Under the pieces are notes generated by a model, which was not told the DNA's origin, did no database searches, and saw nothing but the letters and a program-made list of their open reading frames with translations. From assembly GCA_905236385.1 (NCBI GenBank), contig CAJOOY010000006.1, positions 1 to 64,000 on the forward strand: a stretch of 64,000 nt of DNA, in the 5' to 3' direction. The position numbers and the translations under genes are program-made. How positions within the stretch are numbered: the first letter of the stretch is position 1; the number at the start of each line of letters is the position of its first letter. The DNA is from an uncultured Spirochaetia bacterium (GTDB lineage: Bacteria > Spirochaetota > Spirochaetia > Sphaerochaetales > Sphaerochaetaceae). Shown here piece by piece: positions 35,630 through 44,715 of the stretch.

Positions 35630-36430
35630 ATGCTTAAGAGATTTTGCACTACAGTCCTCCTTATTTTTTGCCTTCTGCTAATTACTTCCTGTAATCAGGC
35701 TGAGAGAGCTTACAACAGCGGAAAGTATCAGCAGGCTCTGGAGATACTGGAAAACAAGCAGAATCTTGGCAAAGAGGACTATCTTTTAAAAGCAAAAATC
35801 CTAAACTCAATGGGCATGCAGGAACAGGCTAGGGAAAGCGTCCTTCTGTACATGATTATGGCCGACTCCTCAGATGAGAGAGAGTTTGCTTCAAATCTTT
35901 TCATAGATCTTAAGTTTTCAGATGTACTGAATGTTCTTCTACTAAAGCCAAGTGACGGAATTAAAGCTCAGATAACTATCTATAAATCCTACACAGAGAT
36001 GGGTGATTACGACAGAGCCAAAGCCATTCTTTCAGACTACCTTTCTACCAACCTAAGTGTGGCTGAGTTTATAACACTAATTGTCAACTATCCTGTAGAG
36101 CCTGACTACGTAGTTGCCTTTTTAACTGCATGGCTTCCGAATCTGAACCTTGAACAGAAGGCCCTCTATCTTGAGCTTTTGAATACGTTCTCACTGTACG
36201 CAAACCTTACTGAAGACAGCGTGATTGAAGGTGTTGATATAACTGATAGGATGCTTTTAGACGGCTATTATACATCTGAGAACACCATGCATTCAGCCAT
36301 CTACAAGATTAGGGCCAGATTTCTTGCAAGGATCTTTGATATACAAGATGCGGAAATATGTTACAGAAAGGCCTATGAACTCAACCCGGAAGATCCTCAA
36401 TTAAAGGAAATGTTTGAAGATGAAATATGA
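35630..36430 (+). CDS. TPR-like lipoprotein
   Basis: About 266 residues. Lipobox ITSC after a hydrophobic signal (LKRFCTTVLLIFCLLLITSC) points to a lipid-anchored protein. The mature part is all-helical with TPR-like units (e.g. AERAYNSGKYQQALEILENKQ, AEICYRKAYELNPEDPQLKEMF). It probably serves as an envelope scaffold; no precise role is visible. AGGAGG is 6 nt before the ATG at 35630; the TTG just upstream is not needed. The end overlaps the radical SAM gene. Confidence 0.8.
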   Translation: MLKRFCTTVLLIFCLLLITSCNQAERAYNSGKYQQALEILENKQNLGKEDYLLKAKILNSMGMQEQARESVLLYMIMADSSDEREFASNLFIDLKFSDVLNVLLLKPSDGIKAQITIYKSYTEMGDYDRAKAILSDYLSTNLSVAEFITLIVNYPVEPDYVVAFLTAWLPNLNLEQKALYLELLNTFSLYANLTEDSVIEGVDITDRMLLDGYYTSENTMHSAIYKIRARFLARIFDIQDAEICYRKAYELNPEDPQLKEMFEDEI

Positions 36431-38834
36431 TGAATTTGGACGATTAATCGACCTGGAGGAGGCTCTGAAGCCCGAGCTGTTGGAAACAGATAACCCTGCT
36501 CGCTACTTTGGAAGCGAATTCGTCACAGGTAAATCTCATTTTGTTGAGGGTTATCTCAAATGCGCCATGTGCTTCCCCGACCTTTATGAGATAGGTATGT
36601 CTAACAATGCAATCAGAATCATCTATGACATAATTAACCGAGTAGAAGGCGCCTTCTGTGACAGAGTATTTGCTGTAACTGAAGACTTTGAAGATCTACT
36701 CAGAAAGAAAAATATCCCTCTATTTACCCTCAGAGAACATTTTCCACTGAATAAGCTGGATATGATAGGTATCTCAATCGGATACGAGCTCTGTGCTACA
36801 AACATACTTCAGGTTCTAGACCTTGGTGGAATAGCCTTAAATAGGAAGGATAGAAAAGAAACAGACCCTGTTGTGATAGCTGGGGGACCAGCTTCAACAA
36901 ACCCAGCTCCTTTTGGCAAGTTCTTTGATTTTATCTATATAGGTGAAGCTGAAACTGATTTTGCAAATATTATAAAAACCATACAGAAGTACAAAACCAG
37001 AAGTGAAAGAATTGAAGCTTTAAAGAGTATTAAGTGCCTCTGGTATGAAGAAAAGAAAGAAATAACCAAAAGGGCAGTGGACACTACTTTTGGAACAGAT
37101 AAGGAGAGTCCAAAACTTGAGCACGCAGTAGTCCCTTCCTTCCAGGTTGCTCAGGACCATGGAACTGTTGAGATTATGCGTGGCTGTCCAAACGGATGCA
37201 GATTCTGTCACGCAGGTCAGTACTACAAGCCGTTCAGGCAGAGAAACCTTAAAAGAGTATATGAGCTAGTTAGACAAAACATAGAGCAGTTTGGCTACAA
37301 TGAAATAACTCTTTCATCCCTTTCTTCCGGAGACTATCCTGATTTGGATTTGTTGATTAAGGCTCTGAACTTTTCTTTTAAACATAGAGGTGTTTCATTC
37401 TCTCTTCCTTCCTTGAAAGTCAGTTCTTTCTCTCTGGATATTCTTGAACAGCTTGCTGAAGTTAGAAAGAGCGGTCTTACTTTTGCAATTGAGACACCTG
37501 ATATTCTTGATCAGAGAAGTATGAATAAAGAGGTTCCTGTTGAGCAGGTAATAGAGATAATCAAGGAAGCCCGCTCCAGAGGTTGGAAACTAGCTAAATT
37601 CTACTTTATGACTGGCCTCCCTATAGTTGACAGGAAAACCGAGCAACAGAGCATAGTTTCTTTTCTTTCAAAGGTCAGAAATGAAACTAAGATAAACATG
37701 AACATAAATATAGGCACTTTCATTCCTAAAGCTCATACTTCTTTTCAATGGGCACAGCAGATGAGTATGGAAGAGTCTGAACAGCATTTAAAGAGTATAA
37801 AAAGAGCTCTTATGGCTGCCATTCCTGGAATTAAGGTCTCCTATCATGAACCTTCTGTTTCATACATAGAAGGTGTAGTTTCAAGAGGCGGAAAAGAATG
37901 TGCAGATCTAATCCAGAGAGCATATGAACTTGGTTGTAGAATGGATGCTTGGTCCGACCATTTCTCACTGGAGAAGTGGAATCAGGCCATGGCGGAACTG
38001 AATTACCAGTTTAAGAACGGTTTTGATGAAAAAGAGACTCTTCCATGGGACAGTGTTTCTATGAACGTTTCAAAGGCGTATCTGTTAAAAGAATGGAAGA
38101 GGGCTCAAAATAGAGAACTAACAAGCGTTTGTACAGAAAACTGTTCTCACAACTGCGGTGTCTGTGCTGCTAAAGATGTAGATGTAATCAGAGCAGATAA
38201 CAGTAGTTTTGATTTTGATACTTTAAAGACTGAAGAGAAGAAAGAAGAGAAGTACGAGCAGGTAATTTTTACCTACGAGAAATCAGGTAAGGCCCTTTAT
38301 AGCTCTCATATAGCTGTTATGAGGCAGTTTGAGATGGCTTTCCAGCGCTCAGGCTTGGATGTTATGTACACCCAAGGCTTTAACCCTAAGCCTAAACTTG
38401 AATTCCTGAATCCAGTCTCAATGGGAGTAGCAGGAGATAATGAACTACTGTTAACTGAGCTTCCTATCTCTCAGATGACGTCTGAAGCTGTAGAAAAGCT
38501 GAACAACGCACTTTCTGAAGGCTTTAAGGTTAAATCCCTCAGACATATCAAAATGCCCTCAAGCGGCAAAAAATACTCTCTAGCCAGTCATATGCTAGGC
38601 TCTCTTTATTCAATTAAAGATATAAAAAATCCTGAACTAGAGAAGTCTTTAAATGAGAAGATGAAAGAAGAGAGTAGCGATTACTCTATTAGTCATAATG
38701 AGGGAACTTATCTAGTTAAAACAAAAGGAGAGAAAAACCTGTTTAAACTTGTTTTCCCTTCTGAGTTTAGTAAATTCTTGATTGCCGGTAGTTGTACAAT
38801 TAAGAGAGAAGAGCTTTACCTCTCTGAGTTCTGA
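36420..38834 (+). CDS. Radical SAM protein fused to a DUF2344 domain (TIGR03960 type)
   Basis: About 804 residues. An N-terminal B12-binding-like Rossmann region (about 1-230) precedes a radical SAM core with GCPNGCRFCHAG holding the CxxxCxxC [4Fe-4S] motif; the C-terminal third is a DUF2344-type domain (TYEKSGKALYSSHIAVMRQFEMAFQRSG). Between them CTENCSHNCGVC may bind another metal site. The chemistry is not known; DUF2344 proteins are often encoded near RNase E/G or ribosomal genes. TTG at 36414 has a better-placed AAGGA (5 nt) than the ATG at 36420, so either may be used. It overlaps mazG at the 3' end by 19 bp. Confidence 0.85.
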   Translation: MKYDEFGRLIDLEEALKPELLETDNPARYFGSEFVTGKSHFVEGYLKCAMCFPDLYEIGMSNNAIRIIYDIINRVEGAFCDRVFAVTEDFEDLLRKKNIPLFTLREHFPLNKLDMIGISIGYELCATNILQVLDLGGIALNRKDRKETDPVVIAGGPASTNPAPFGKFFDFIYIGEAETDFANIIKTIQKYKTRSERIEALKSIKCLWYEEKKEITKRAVDTTFGTDKESPKLEHAVVPSFQVAQDHGTVEIMRGCPNGCRFCHAGQYYKPFRQRNLKRVYELVRQNIEQFGYNEITLSSLSSGDYPDLDLLIKALNFSFKHRGVSFSLPSLKVSSFSLDILEQLAEVRKSGLTFAIETPDILDQRSMNKEVPVEQVIEIIKEARSRGWKLAKFYFMTGLPIVDRKTEQQSIVSFLSKVRNETKINMNINIGTFIPKAHTSFQWAQQMSMEESEQHLKSIKRALMAAIPGIKVSYHEPSVSYIEGVVSRGGKECADLIQRAYELGCRMDAWSDHFSLEKWNQAMAELNYQFKNGFDEKETLPWDSVSMNVSKAYLLKEWKRAQNRELTSVCTENCSHNCGVCAAKDVDVIRADNSSFDFDTLKTEEKKEEKYEQVIFTYEKSGKALYSSHIAVMRQFEMAFQRSGLDVMYTQGFNPKPKLEFLNPVSMGVAGDNELLLTELPISQMTSEAVEKLNNALSEGFKVKSLRHIKMPSSGKKYSLASHMLGSLYSIKDIKNPELEKSLNEKMKEESSDYSISHNEGTYLVKTKGEKNLFKLVFPSEFSKFLIAGSCTIKREELYLSEF

Positions 38835-39637
38835 GTCTCTGTCTTAGCCTCATTCCAATACTCGTCCCACTGCTGAGCACTTAGTTCTTCTAGAGCTAAT
38901 CCATCCTTTTTAACATTTGAATACATCTTGTTAAAACGCAGGATGAACTTTCTGTTTGCACTCTGTAGTGCATCTTGAGGTTTGACGTGCATATAACGGC
39001 ATAGGTTTACAACAGAGAAGAGTACGTCTCCAAGTTCATCAATTATTTCTTTTTCCCCATGAGCTGATTTAACTTCTTCTATCTCTTCATTTACCTTATC
39101 AAAGACACCCTGCAGATTTGACCACTCAAAACCAACCTTGGCTGCTTTCTTTGAAATCTTATAGCAGCGTTCCAGTTCTGGAGCGTTTCTTTCTATATTA
39201 TAAAAGAAGTTATTCTCATCTTCGTTTCTGCCTTCTATATCTTTCTTAATCTTCTGCCAGTTATCCAGTACTTCTGAAGAAGTTTCAAGTTTCTGGTCTT
39301 TAAAGACATGAGGGTGTCGTCTGATATACTTTTCACAAGCATCATTTATACAGTCAGTTAATTTAAAGTCTCCGTTCTGATCATGAATCTTTCCAAGAAG
39401 GAAGAGATTCAGAAACACATCTCCAAGTTCTTCACTGACATGTTTATTATCCTTATCACACAGAGCATCTATGTACTCATAGATTTCTCCCTGCATGGAT
39501 CTGATTATATCAGAGGGCATCTGTTCTTTATCCCAAGGGCAACCATCTTTTGGATCTCTGAGGAAGGTGACAATATCATAAAGGTTTTTAAAGCACTGAT
39601 TTATATCATCAGATTTATTAAGTGTGTATTCAATCAT
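38816..39637 (-). CDS. mazG: Nucleoside triphosphate pyrophosphohydrolase MazG
   Basis: 273 residues, two-domain MazG. The signature FLRDPKDGCPWDKEQ is near residue 30, with two repeats of the EExxE-ELGD metal motif (SEELGDVFLNLFLL and DELGDVLFSVVNLCRY). It hydrolyses canonical and altered NTPs to NMP and pyrophosphate, keeping pools clean. The last 19 bp overlap the convergent radical SAM gene. It has its own promoter, TTGAAA-N16-TATAAT, ending 6 nt before the ATG, and no Shine-Dalgarno. Confidence 0.93.
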   Translation of the reverse strand: MIEYTLNKSDDINQCFKNLYDIVTFLRDPKDGCPWDKEQMPSDIIRSMQGEIYEYIDALCDKDNKHVSEELGDVFLNLFLLGKIHDQNGDFKLTDCINDACEKYIRRHPHVFKDQKLETSSEVLDNWQKIKKDIEGRNEDENNFFYNIERNAPELERCYKISKKAAKVGFEWSNLQGVFDKVNEEIEEVKSAHGEKEIIDELGDVLFSVVNLCRYMHVKPQDALQSANRKFILRFNKMYSNVKKDGLALEELSAQQWDEYWNEAKTETQNSER

Positions 39638-39643
39638 GTCTAC

Positions 39644-39671
39644 ATTATAGATATTATGGCTTATTTTTCAA
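39644..39671 (-). promoter_or_regulatory. Promoter of mazG, predicted leaderless
   Basis: Minus strand TTGAAA (39671-39666), 16-nt spacer, perfect TATAAT (39649-39644), then 6 nt to the mazG ATG at 39637. Transcription would begin at about the A of ATG. The best example of this arrangement in the window. Confidence 0.75.
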
Positions 39672-39732
39672 TAAATCCCTACTTTCATTTAACAGAATAT
39701 ACATTATATCCATTTTTCTAAATTTATAAAAA

Positions 39733-40404
39733 TCAAAGTGTTGAGTATGTGTAATAACCTACTTGCTGCAATTCTGACCAATAAACATTTGAGAAATCTC
39801 CAACGCCGGAAGTAATAGCAGCTAGTACTACAATTCTAGTTCCTTCATCAATAGAATCATCTGCATTGAAATAATAAATAAATTGATTAGAATTACTATC
39901 AGTAATAGTAAATGTTTTATTATCCCAATCTACTGCTAAATCAGCAAACTCTACACTGAGTGTATAACCTGAGACATATTCACCAAGATTCAGATTATAG
40001 ACAGGTGAGTCGGGATTTGTGGAAGAATCATTCTTAAAAGCATAGAGAGTATAAGTATTGCTGTCTCCACTTATACCTGTTAATTGGCCAATAGATGAAT
40101 CTGATTCTATGTATAGAATTGGGTCTGAATTTGTCTTAAAGACAGAAACTGCCTTCTTTGTAATATTAGACAGGCTTGAATCAGAATCTGTTATGTAGTA
40201 GCAAAGAAGTAAACCAGGGCCCTCTTCTATAAGAGATAAGTCATCATCTATTCCGGAAATAGTAAAAGAATTTGAGTTAGTTGGTACTGTGATTTTTATA
40301 TCTTTTAGTTCACAAAAGGTTGGTTCTCCACAGGAAAAAAACAAAAAAACAGACACCATGACAATAATGAGAATCATTAGTGTACGGTGTCTGCTCTCAA
40401 GCAT
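39733..40404 (-). CDS. Predicted lipoprotein of unknown function
   Basis: 223 residues. A hydrophobic signal ends in lipobox FFSC (Cys25), so it is likely lipid anchored. The mature part is beta-rich, serine and aspartate rich (e.g. GIDDDLSLIEEGPGLLLCYY), with no family I recognise. AGGT lies about 8 nt before the ATG; an in-frame ATG nine codons on is an alternative start. It follows the TPR protein gene by 15 bp at the end of the recA-rpsA transcription unit. Confidence 0.7.
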   Translation of the reverse strand: MLESRHRTLMILIIVMVSVFLFFSCGEPTFCELKDIKITVPTNSNSFTISGIDDDLSLIEEGPGLLLCYYITDSDSSLSNITKKAVSVFKTNSDPILYIESDSSIGQLTGISGDSNTYTLYAFKNDSSTNPDSPVYNLNLGEYVSGYTLSVEFADLAVDWDNKTFTITDSNSNQFIYYFNADDSIDEGTRIVVLAAITSGVGDFSNVYWSELQQVGYYTYSTL

Positions 40405-40419
40405 AATTTATACCTGATA

Positions 40420-41085
40420 TTACATTACATTAAGAATGTTCTTTGCAAGAGCTGCATATTCAGAGTATGCATATGAAGCAACAATTGACTCTAACTGAGC
40501 TTTGGCAAGTTCTGTATTGCCCTTGCCTAGATTAATACGAGCTGAATTGAATAAAGCCTTAGCATTAACTCCAGAAATCTCGTAGTCCTGAACCTTTGAG
40601 TAAAGCTCCAGGGCTGAATCTGTATCTCCAAGTTCTTCAGCAGCAGCTGCTCCGTTTACAAGAGCAAGAGGAGCCAGGTAGCTACTGGTATTCAATTCAT
40701 AGCACTTCACATAAGAAGTATAGGCATTCTGATAATCCTCTGTATCAAAGTACAGATTTCCAAGAAGGAAAGCAGCCTTGATTGAAGGATAAGAAGACTT
40801 ACCAATCTCAGCATTGAGCTCAGAAACCAGAGCGTCAAATTCTTCCTGATTACTCTCCCCTGCTGAAACATAAGCTGTAACTCTATCCCCAAGATCAGAG
40901 ATTCTTATCATGGCCTTTTCTGTGTTTGAAGTCATAACTGCAGAAACAATAACTATTACAAGCAGAATTACAACAACTGCAGCACAGGCAATGAACAGAG
41001 TCTTCTTGTGAAGATTATAGAAGCCGGTAACCTTTCCTGTTACCTTATCTGCTACTGAAACTTCAGGCTTAGTTGTTTTTGCCAT
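40420..41085 (-). CDS. Membrane-anchored TPR protein
   Basis: 221 residues. One membrane segment (about 29-51, TLFIACAAVVVILLVIVIVSAV), then helical TPR-type repeats (AFLLGNLYFDTEDYQNAYTSYVKCYELN; ALELYSKVQDYEISGVNAKALFNSARINLGKGN). The plan, a short cytoplasmic N-terminus, one span and periplasmic TPRs, is that of YfgM-like proteins that interact with the Sec machinery. It starts 2 bp after the rpsA stop and is cotranscribed with it. The function is inferred from topology only. Confidence 0.8.
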   Translation of the reverse strand: MAKTTKPEVSVADKVTGKVTGFYNLHKKTLFIACAAVVVILLVIVIVSAVMTSNTEKAMIRISDLGDRVTAYVSAGESNQEEFDALVSELNAEIGKSSYPSIKAAFLLGNLYFDTEDYQNAYTSYVKCYELNTSSYLAPLALVNGAAAAEELGDTDSALELYSKVQDYEISGVNAKALFNSARINLGKGNTELAKAQLESIVASYAYSEYAALAKNILNVM

Positions 41086-41087
41086 TA

Positions 41088-42791
41088 TTATTTCTCCTTA
41101 GCTGAAGAAATAAGATCTGCAAATGTAACAGTATCGTCATCATCAGCATTTGAAAGATACTTCTCAACTTCTGATTCCTGGCTCTTCTTAATCATTTCTC
41201 TGATTGAGAGAGAAAGCTTCTGCTGCTGAGGAATAACATCCATAACCATAGCAGTAACCTCATCACCAACCTTGAATCTCTTAAGAACTTCATCAGTATA
41301 CTCTTCTTCAGGAGCGCAGAGATTGAACTTGGAAATAAGTCCTTCAATATCTCCATCAACCTTAACGAATACACCAAAGTCAGTTACATTTGAAACAGTT
41401 CCGGTAATGATGGAGAACTTAGGATGAGAAGATCTGAGGCTCTGCCATGGGTTGTTTGCCATCTGCTTGACGCCAAGTCTGATTCTTCTGTTCTCCGGCT
41501 CTACTCTTGTAACAACAACATCAATCATGTCTCCTTCTTTGCAGAAAGAAGAGATATTCTTGATTTTCTTTGTCCAAGAAACATCATCAACATGCAGGAA
41601 GCCATCAATTCCCTCTTCGAGGTTTACAAATGCTCCGCTGTTAGTAACTTTAACAACTGGTCTTGTAAGCTGTGTGCCTACAGGATAACGCTCAGTGATT
41701 GTATCCCATGGATTTGACTCAAGCTGCTTTATGCCAAGAGAAACGCGCTTCTTATCAAGGTCATAACCGAGAATCTTGCACTGTACAACATCTCCAAGGT
41801 TAAGGACTTCTTTAGGATTATTAATTCTCTTTGTCCAGCTGAGCTCTGAGATATGAGCAAGGCCTTCAATACCAGGAGCAATCTCAATGAAAACACCAAA
41901 GGTTGTCATCTTAGTAACCGGTGCAGTTACCACATCTCCAACCTTGAAGTTGTCTTCAAATGTTACCCATGGATCTTCCTGCATATGCTTGAGGGAAAGA
42001 TTGATCTTCTTTGTCTCTGGATCAATATTAATCAGTCTGAGCTGAACCTTCTCGCCCTTCTTTACATAATCTCTTGGTCTGCTTACGTGGCCCCAGGACA
42101 TATCATTGAGGTGAAGCAGTCCATCAAAACCACCGAGGTCAATGAAAGCTCCGAAGCTTGTAAATGACTTTACAACACCTTCTACAACATCTCCGATCTT
42201 AACCTGTGAGAAGAAAGCTTCCTTGTTCTCTTTAATCTTCTTTTCAAGGTAGTCTCTTCTGGAAACAACGCTCTTAAGCTTGTTTGCAGTGTGGAACTTT
42301 TCAATGATGAAATAATCTGAAATTCCAATTAAACTTTCAGGATTTTCAGTTCTTACTATATCAGCCTTTGACAAGGGGCAGAAACCTGAGAAATCTGAAC
42401 CGAGATCAACTTCGTAACCACCCTTGATGACTTTGACAAACTTACCTTCAACAGGTGTCTTGTCTTCAGCAGCCTGGCGGAGCTCCTGTGATCTGGCCTG
42501 TACATCGGCCTTCTTCTTGGAAATGATGAGCTGGCCACCCTTTCCTTCCTTGTTAACGATTAAAACCACGACAGAATCGCCGATAGCCGGAGTTTCTTCA
42601 AATTCCTCAACAGGAATTCTTCCTTCGGACTTGTATCCGACATCGACAAATACATACTCGTTGTTGACCTGAACTACAGTACCGGTAACGAGCTGACCGT
42701 CTTCGATTCCATCAAGAGATTTCAGATACTCCTCCTGCAAAAGGCTCTGCATTTCAGTATCCTTTTTTTCAACTTCCAATTCTTCAGACAT
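41088..42791 (-). CDS. rpsA: 30S ribosomal protein S1
   Basis: 567 residues with six S1 RNA-binding domains in tandem: about 33-100, 117-180, 202-270, 287-355, 374-442 and 462-530. The second pair are the ribosome-binding and degenerate ones, the rest conserve the GxVxxVxxFGxFVxL pattern. S1 helps load mRNAs with structured or weak leaders. AGGAG is 7 nt before the ATG. Its upstream neighbour is cmk, the widespread cmk-rpsA pair. A short acidic N-terminus (EELEVEKKDTEM) precedes the first domain. Confidence 0.96.
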   Translation of the reverse strand: MSEELEVEKKDTEMQSLLQEEYLKSLDGIEDGQLVTGTVVQVNNEYVFVDVGYKSEGRIPVEEFEETPAIGDSVVVLIVNKEGKGGQLIISKKKADVQARSQELRQAAEDKTPVEGKFVKVIKGGYEVDLGSDFSGFCPLSKADIVRTENPESLIGISDYFIIEKFHTANKLKSVVSRRDYLEKKIKENKEAFFSQVKIGDVVEGVVKSFTSFGAFIDLGGFDGLLHLNDMSWGHVSRPRDYVKKGEKVQLRLINIDPETKKINLSLKHMQEDPWVTFEDNFKVGDVVTAPVTKMTTFGVFIEIAPGIEGLAHISELSWTKRINNPKEVLNLGDVVQCKILGYDLDKKRVSLGIKQLESNPWDTITERYPVGTQLTRPVVKVTNSGAFVNLEEGIDGFLHVDDVSWTKKIKNISSFCKEGDMIDVVVTRVEPENRRIRLGVKQMANNPWQSLRSSHPKFSIITGTVSNVTDFGVFVKVDGDIEGLISKFNLCAPEEEYTDEVLKRFKVGDEVTAMVMDVIPQQQKLSLSIREMIKKSQESEVEKYLSNADDDDTVTFADLISSAKEK

Positions 42792-42815
42792 TTTGGTCTC
42801 CTGATCCTAAAAACA

Positions 42816-43460
42816 TTATATTTTACTGCTCAAACGAACAGTCTTTAACACTTTCTCACAAACTTCGTTTAAGGTCAAGTATGAGGTATCTATATATAGA
42901 GAATCCTCTGCAATTTTGAGGCCTCCGACGGGCTTATTTCTATCAATTTCATCTCTTTCAATTATTTCAGACAGAACCTGCTCATACGGCATGGCCTTAG
43001 GGTTCTGATCAAAGCGTCTTTGAGCACGCACTTCAGGCTTTGCATCAAAGAAAAACTTAAAATCTGCGTCCGGGAAGACAACAGTTGTCATATCCCTACC
43101 CTCTGCAATAATTGAAATCTTTTTGGTCAGCTCATGGATTCTTTCGTTTACAATTGCCCTTACATTAGGGTTAACAGAGATTCTTGAAGCGTTCAAATCT
43201 ATCTCTGGTGTATGCAGCTTATCTTCAACATCTTCCCCGTCCAGATAAAAGCGTCCGTTCTTTACATCAAAGACAGCCTCAGAAGCCTGCTTTTCACAAG
43301 CCTTATTATCAGAAGGATCAACATGGTTTCTAAGAACTCTGAGAGTTACTCCTCTGTAGAAGTTTCCTGAGTTCAGATAATAAATTTCAAGCACTCGTGC
43401 TACATGTTTTGCAACAGAACTCTTTCCAACTCCTGCAGGTCCGTCAATTGCTATAATCAT
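42816..43460 (-). CDS. cmk: Cytidylate kinase
   Basis: Phosphorylates CMP and dCMP. 214 residues. The P-loop GPAGVGKSS is at 6-14 after MIIAID, with the family blocks YYLNSGNFYRGVTL (the usual LDTGAMYR), EGRDMTTVVFPDAD and RRFDQNPKAMPYEQVLSEI. It overlaps rluB by 4 bp (ATGA) and sits 24 bp ahead of rpsA. Confidence 0.95.
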   Translation of the reverse strand: MIIAIDGPAGVGKSSVAKHVARVLEIYYLNSGNFYRGVTLRVLRNHVDPSDNKACEKQASEAVFDVKNGRFYLDGEDVEDKLHTPEIDLNASRISVNPNVRAIVNERIHELTKKISIIAEGRDMTTVVFPDADFKFFFDAKPEVRAQRRFDQNPKAMPYEQVLSEIIERDEIDRNKPVGGLKIAEDSLYIDTSYLTLNEVCEKVLKTVRLSSKI

Positions 43461-44176
43461 CTCTTTCCTCCTGCCAGCTCTTTGAGTTTTCTGACCTCTG
43501 AAGAGCTGAGCTTTCTGTATTTTCCTGATGGAAGGTCCTCCAGTTCAATGTTTCCGATTCTTACACGGATAAGGCGTTTTACACGGTAACCAAGTTCTTC
43601 AAACATGTTTCTTATCTCTCTGTTCTTTCCTTCTGTAAGAATAACAGAGGCTTCATTCTTGGAAAGAAGCTTGAAGGCTTTGATCCTGTAAGGCTTTATT
43701 TCACCTCTATACATAAGATCCATGTCTTTTTTAAGTATGTCTAAATCTGTTTTTACTATGTATTCCTTCTCAATTTCTGAAGATGGATGAGTAATCAGAT
43801 TTGAAAAATCCCCATCGTTGGTGAATAGAATAAGGCCTTGGGAGTCCTTGTCCAGGCGACCGACATTGAACAACAAATGCTTATCCTCAATATCAATCAG
43901 ATCTCTGGCATAAGCAGTCTCATTCGGGTCCCTATTAGTGCAAACGTAGCCACGGGGCTTATTCAGGGCAAAGTAGTAAGTTTTGTTCTCAATTTCAGCT
44001 AAAACATCGTCCACATAGACTATATCTTCTTCATTTACCTTAGTCCCAAGCTCAGTTACCCTCTTTCCGTTGACCTTCACACGACCACTTTGAATAAGGG
44101 TCTCGCAGAAACGGCGAGAGCCAACTCCACTTTTAGCTAGATAAACCTGAAGTCTCAAAGGAAATTCTACGTTCAT
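43457..44176 (-). CDS. 23S rRNA pseudouridine synthase (RluB/RsuA family)
   Basis: 239 residues. An N-terminal S4 RNA-binding domain (about 6-60, LRLQVYLAKSGVGSRRFCETLIQSGRVKVNG) is followed by the pseudouridine synthase core with the catalytic aspartate in GRLDKDSQGLILFTNDG. NKPRGYVCTNRD and TEGKNREIRNMFEELGYRV complete the RsuA-family pattern. RluB, RluE and RsuA cannot be separated by eye; the location after scpAB is the one typical of RluB. Confidence 0.9.
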   Translation of the reverse strand: MNVEFPLRLQVYLAKSGVGSRRFCETLIQSGRVKVNGKRVTELGTKVNEEDIVYVDDVLAEIENKTYYFALNKPRGYVCTNRDPNETAYARDLIDIEDKHLLFNVGRLDKDSQGLILFTNDGDFSNLITHPSSEIEKEYIVKTDLDILKKDMDLMYRGEIKPYRIKAFKLLSKNEASVILTEGKNREIRNMFEELGYRVKRLIRVRIGNIELEDLPSGKYRKLSSSEVRKLKELAGGKR

Positions 44177-44715
44177 TGGTGCTCCCTCTCAAACCTCTGT
44201 CTGTCTATCTCTGAAAGACGAGGAAGATCACTTATGGTGGTAATATTGAAGGTATAGAGGAATTTCTTTGTTGTTCCATAAAGACAGGGGTGGCCCTGAA
44301 CATCTTTTCTACCAACAACCTTTATGTAATCCCGCTCTCTGAGAATTCTGATAATTGAGTCAGAGGCAACTCCCCTGATCTTACTTATTTCACTTCTGGT
44401 TACAGGCTGAGAATAGGCAACTATGGCCAGAGTTTCCATGGCAGCCTTTGTTAGGCGCCTATCTATTTTCTTTCCGTAGCACTGTCTGAGCTGGTCATAA
44501 AGATCGGGAGAAGGTACAAACTGGAAGGTTTCCGTGCTTTCAGTAAGTGAAAGGCCGTGGTTATCTGAATAATAGGCTTCAGATATTTCATTCAGGGCCT
44601 TATGAATATCTTCTTCTTCAAGACCTGTCATGCTCTGTATTCTTTCAACTGACAGAGGTTCGTTTTCCAAATACAGAATGGCTTCTACCAGACGTGCGTT
44701 ATTAGTTAAAGTCAT
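44173..44715 (-). CDS. scpB: Segregation and condensation protein B
   Basis: 180 residues with two winged-helix domains: ARLVEAILYLENEPLSVERIQSMTG at the start, and the conserved ALAIVAYSQPVTRSEISKIRGV block (here METLAIVAYSQPVTRSEI). Binds ScpA and SMC to make the condensin complex. It starts 4 bp inside the scpA stop. Confidence 0.95.
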   Translation of the reverse strand: MTLTNNARLVEAILYLENEPLSVERIQSMTGLEEEDIHKALNEISEAYYSDNHGLSLTESTETFQFVPSPDLYDQLRQCYGKKIDRRLTKAAMETLAIVAYSQPVTRSEISKIRGVASDSIIRILRERDYIKVVGRKDVQGHPCLYGTTKKFLYTFNITTISDLPRLSEIDRQRFEREHQ

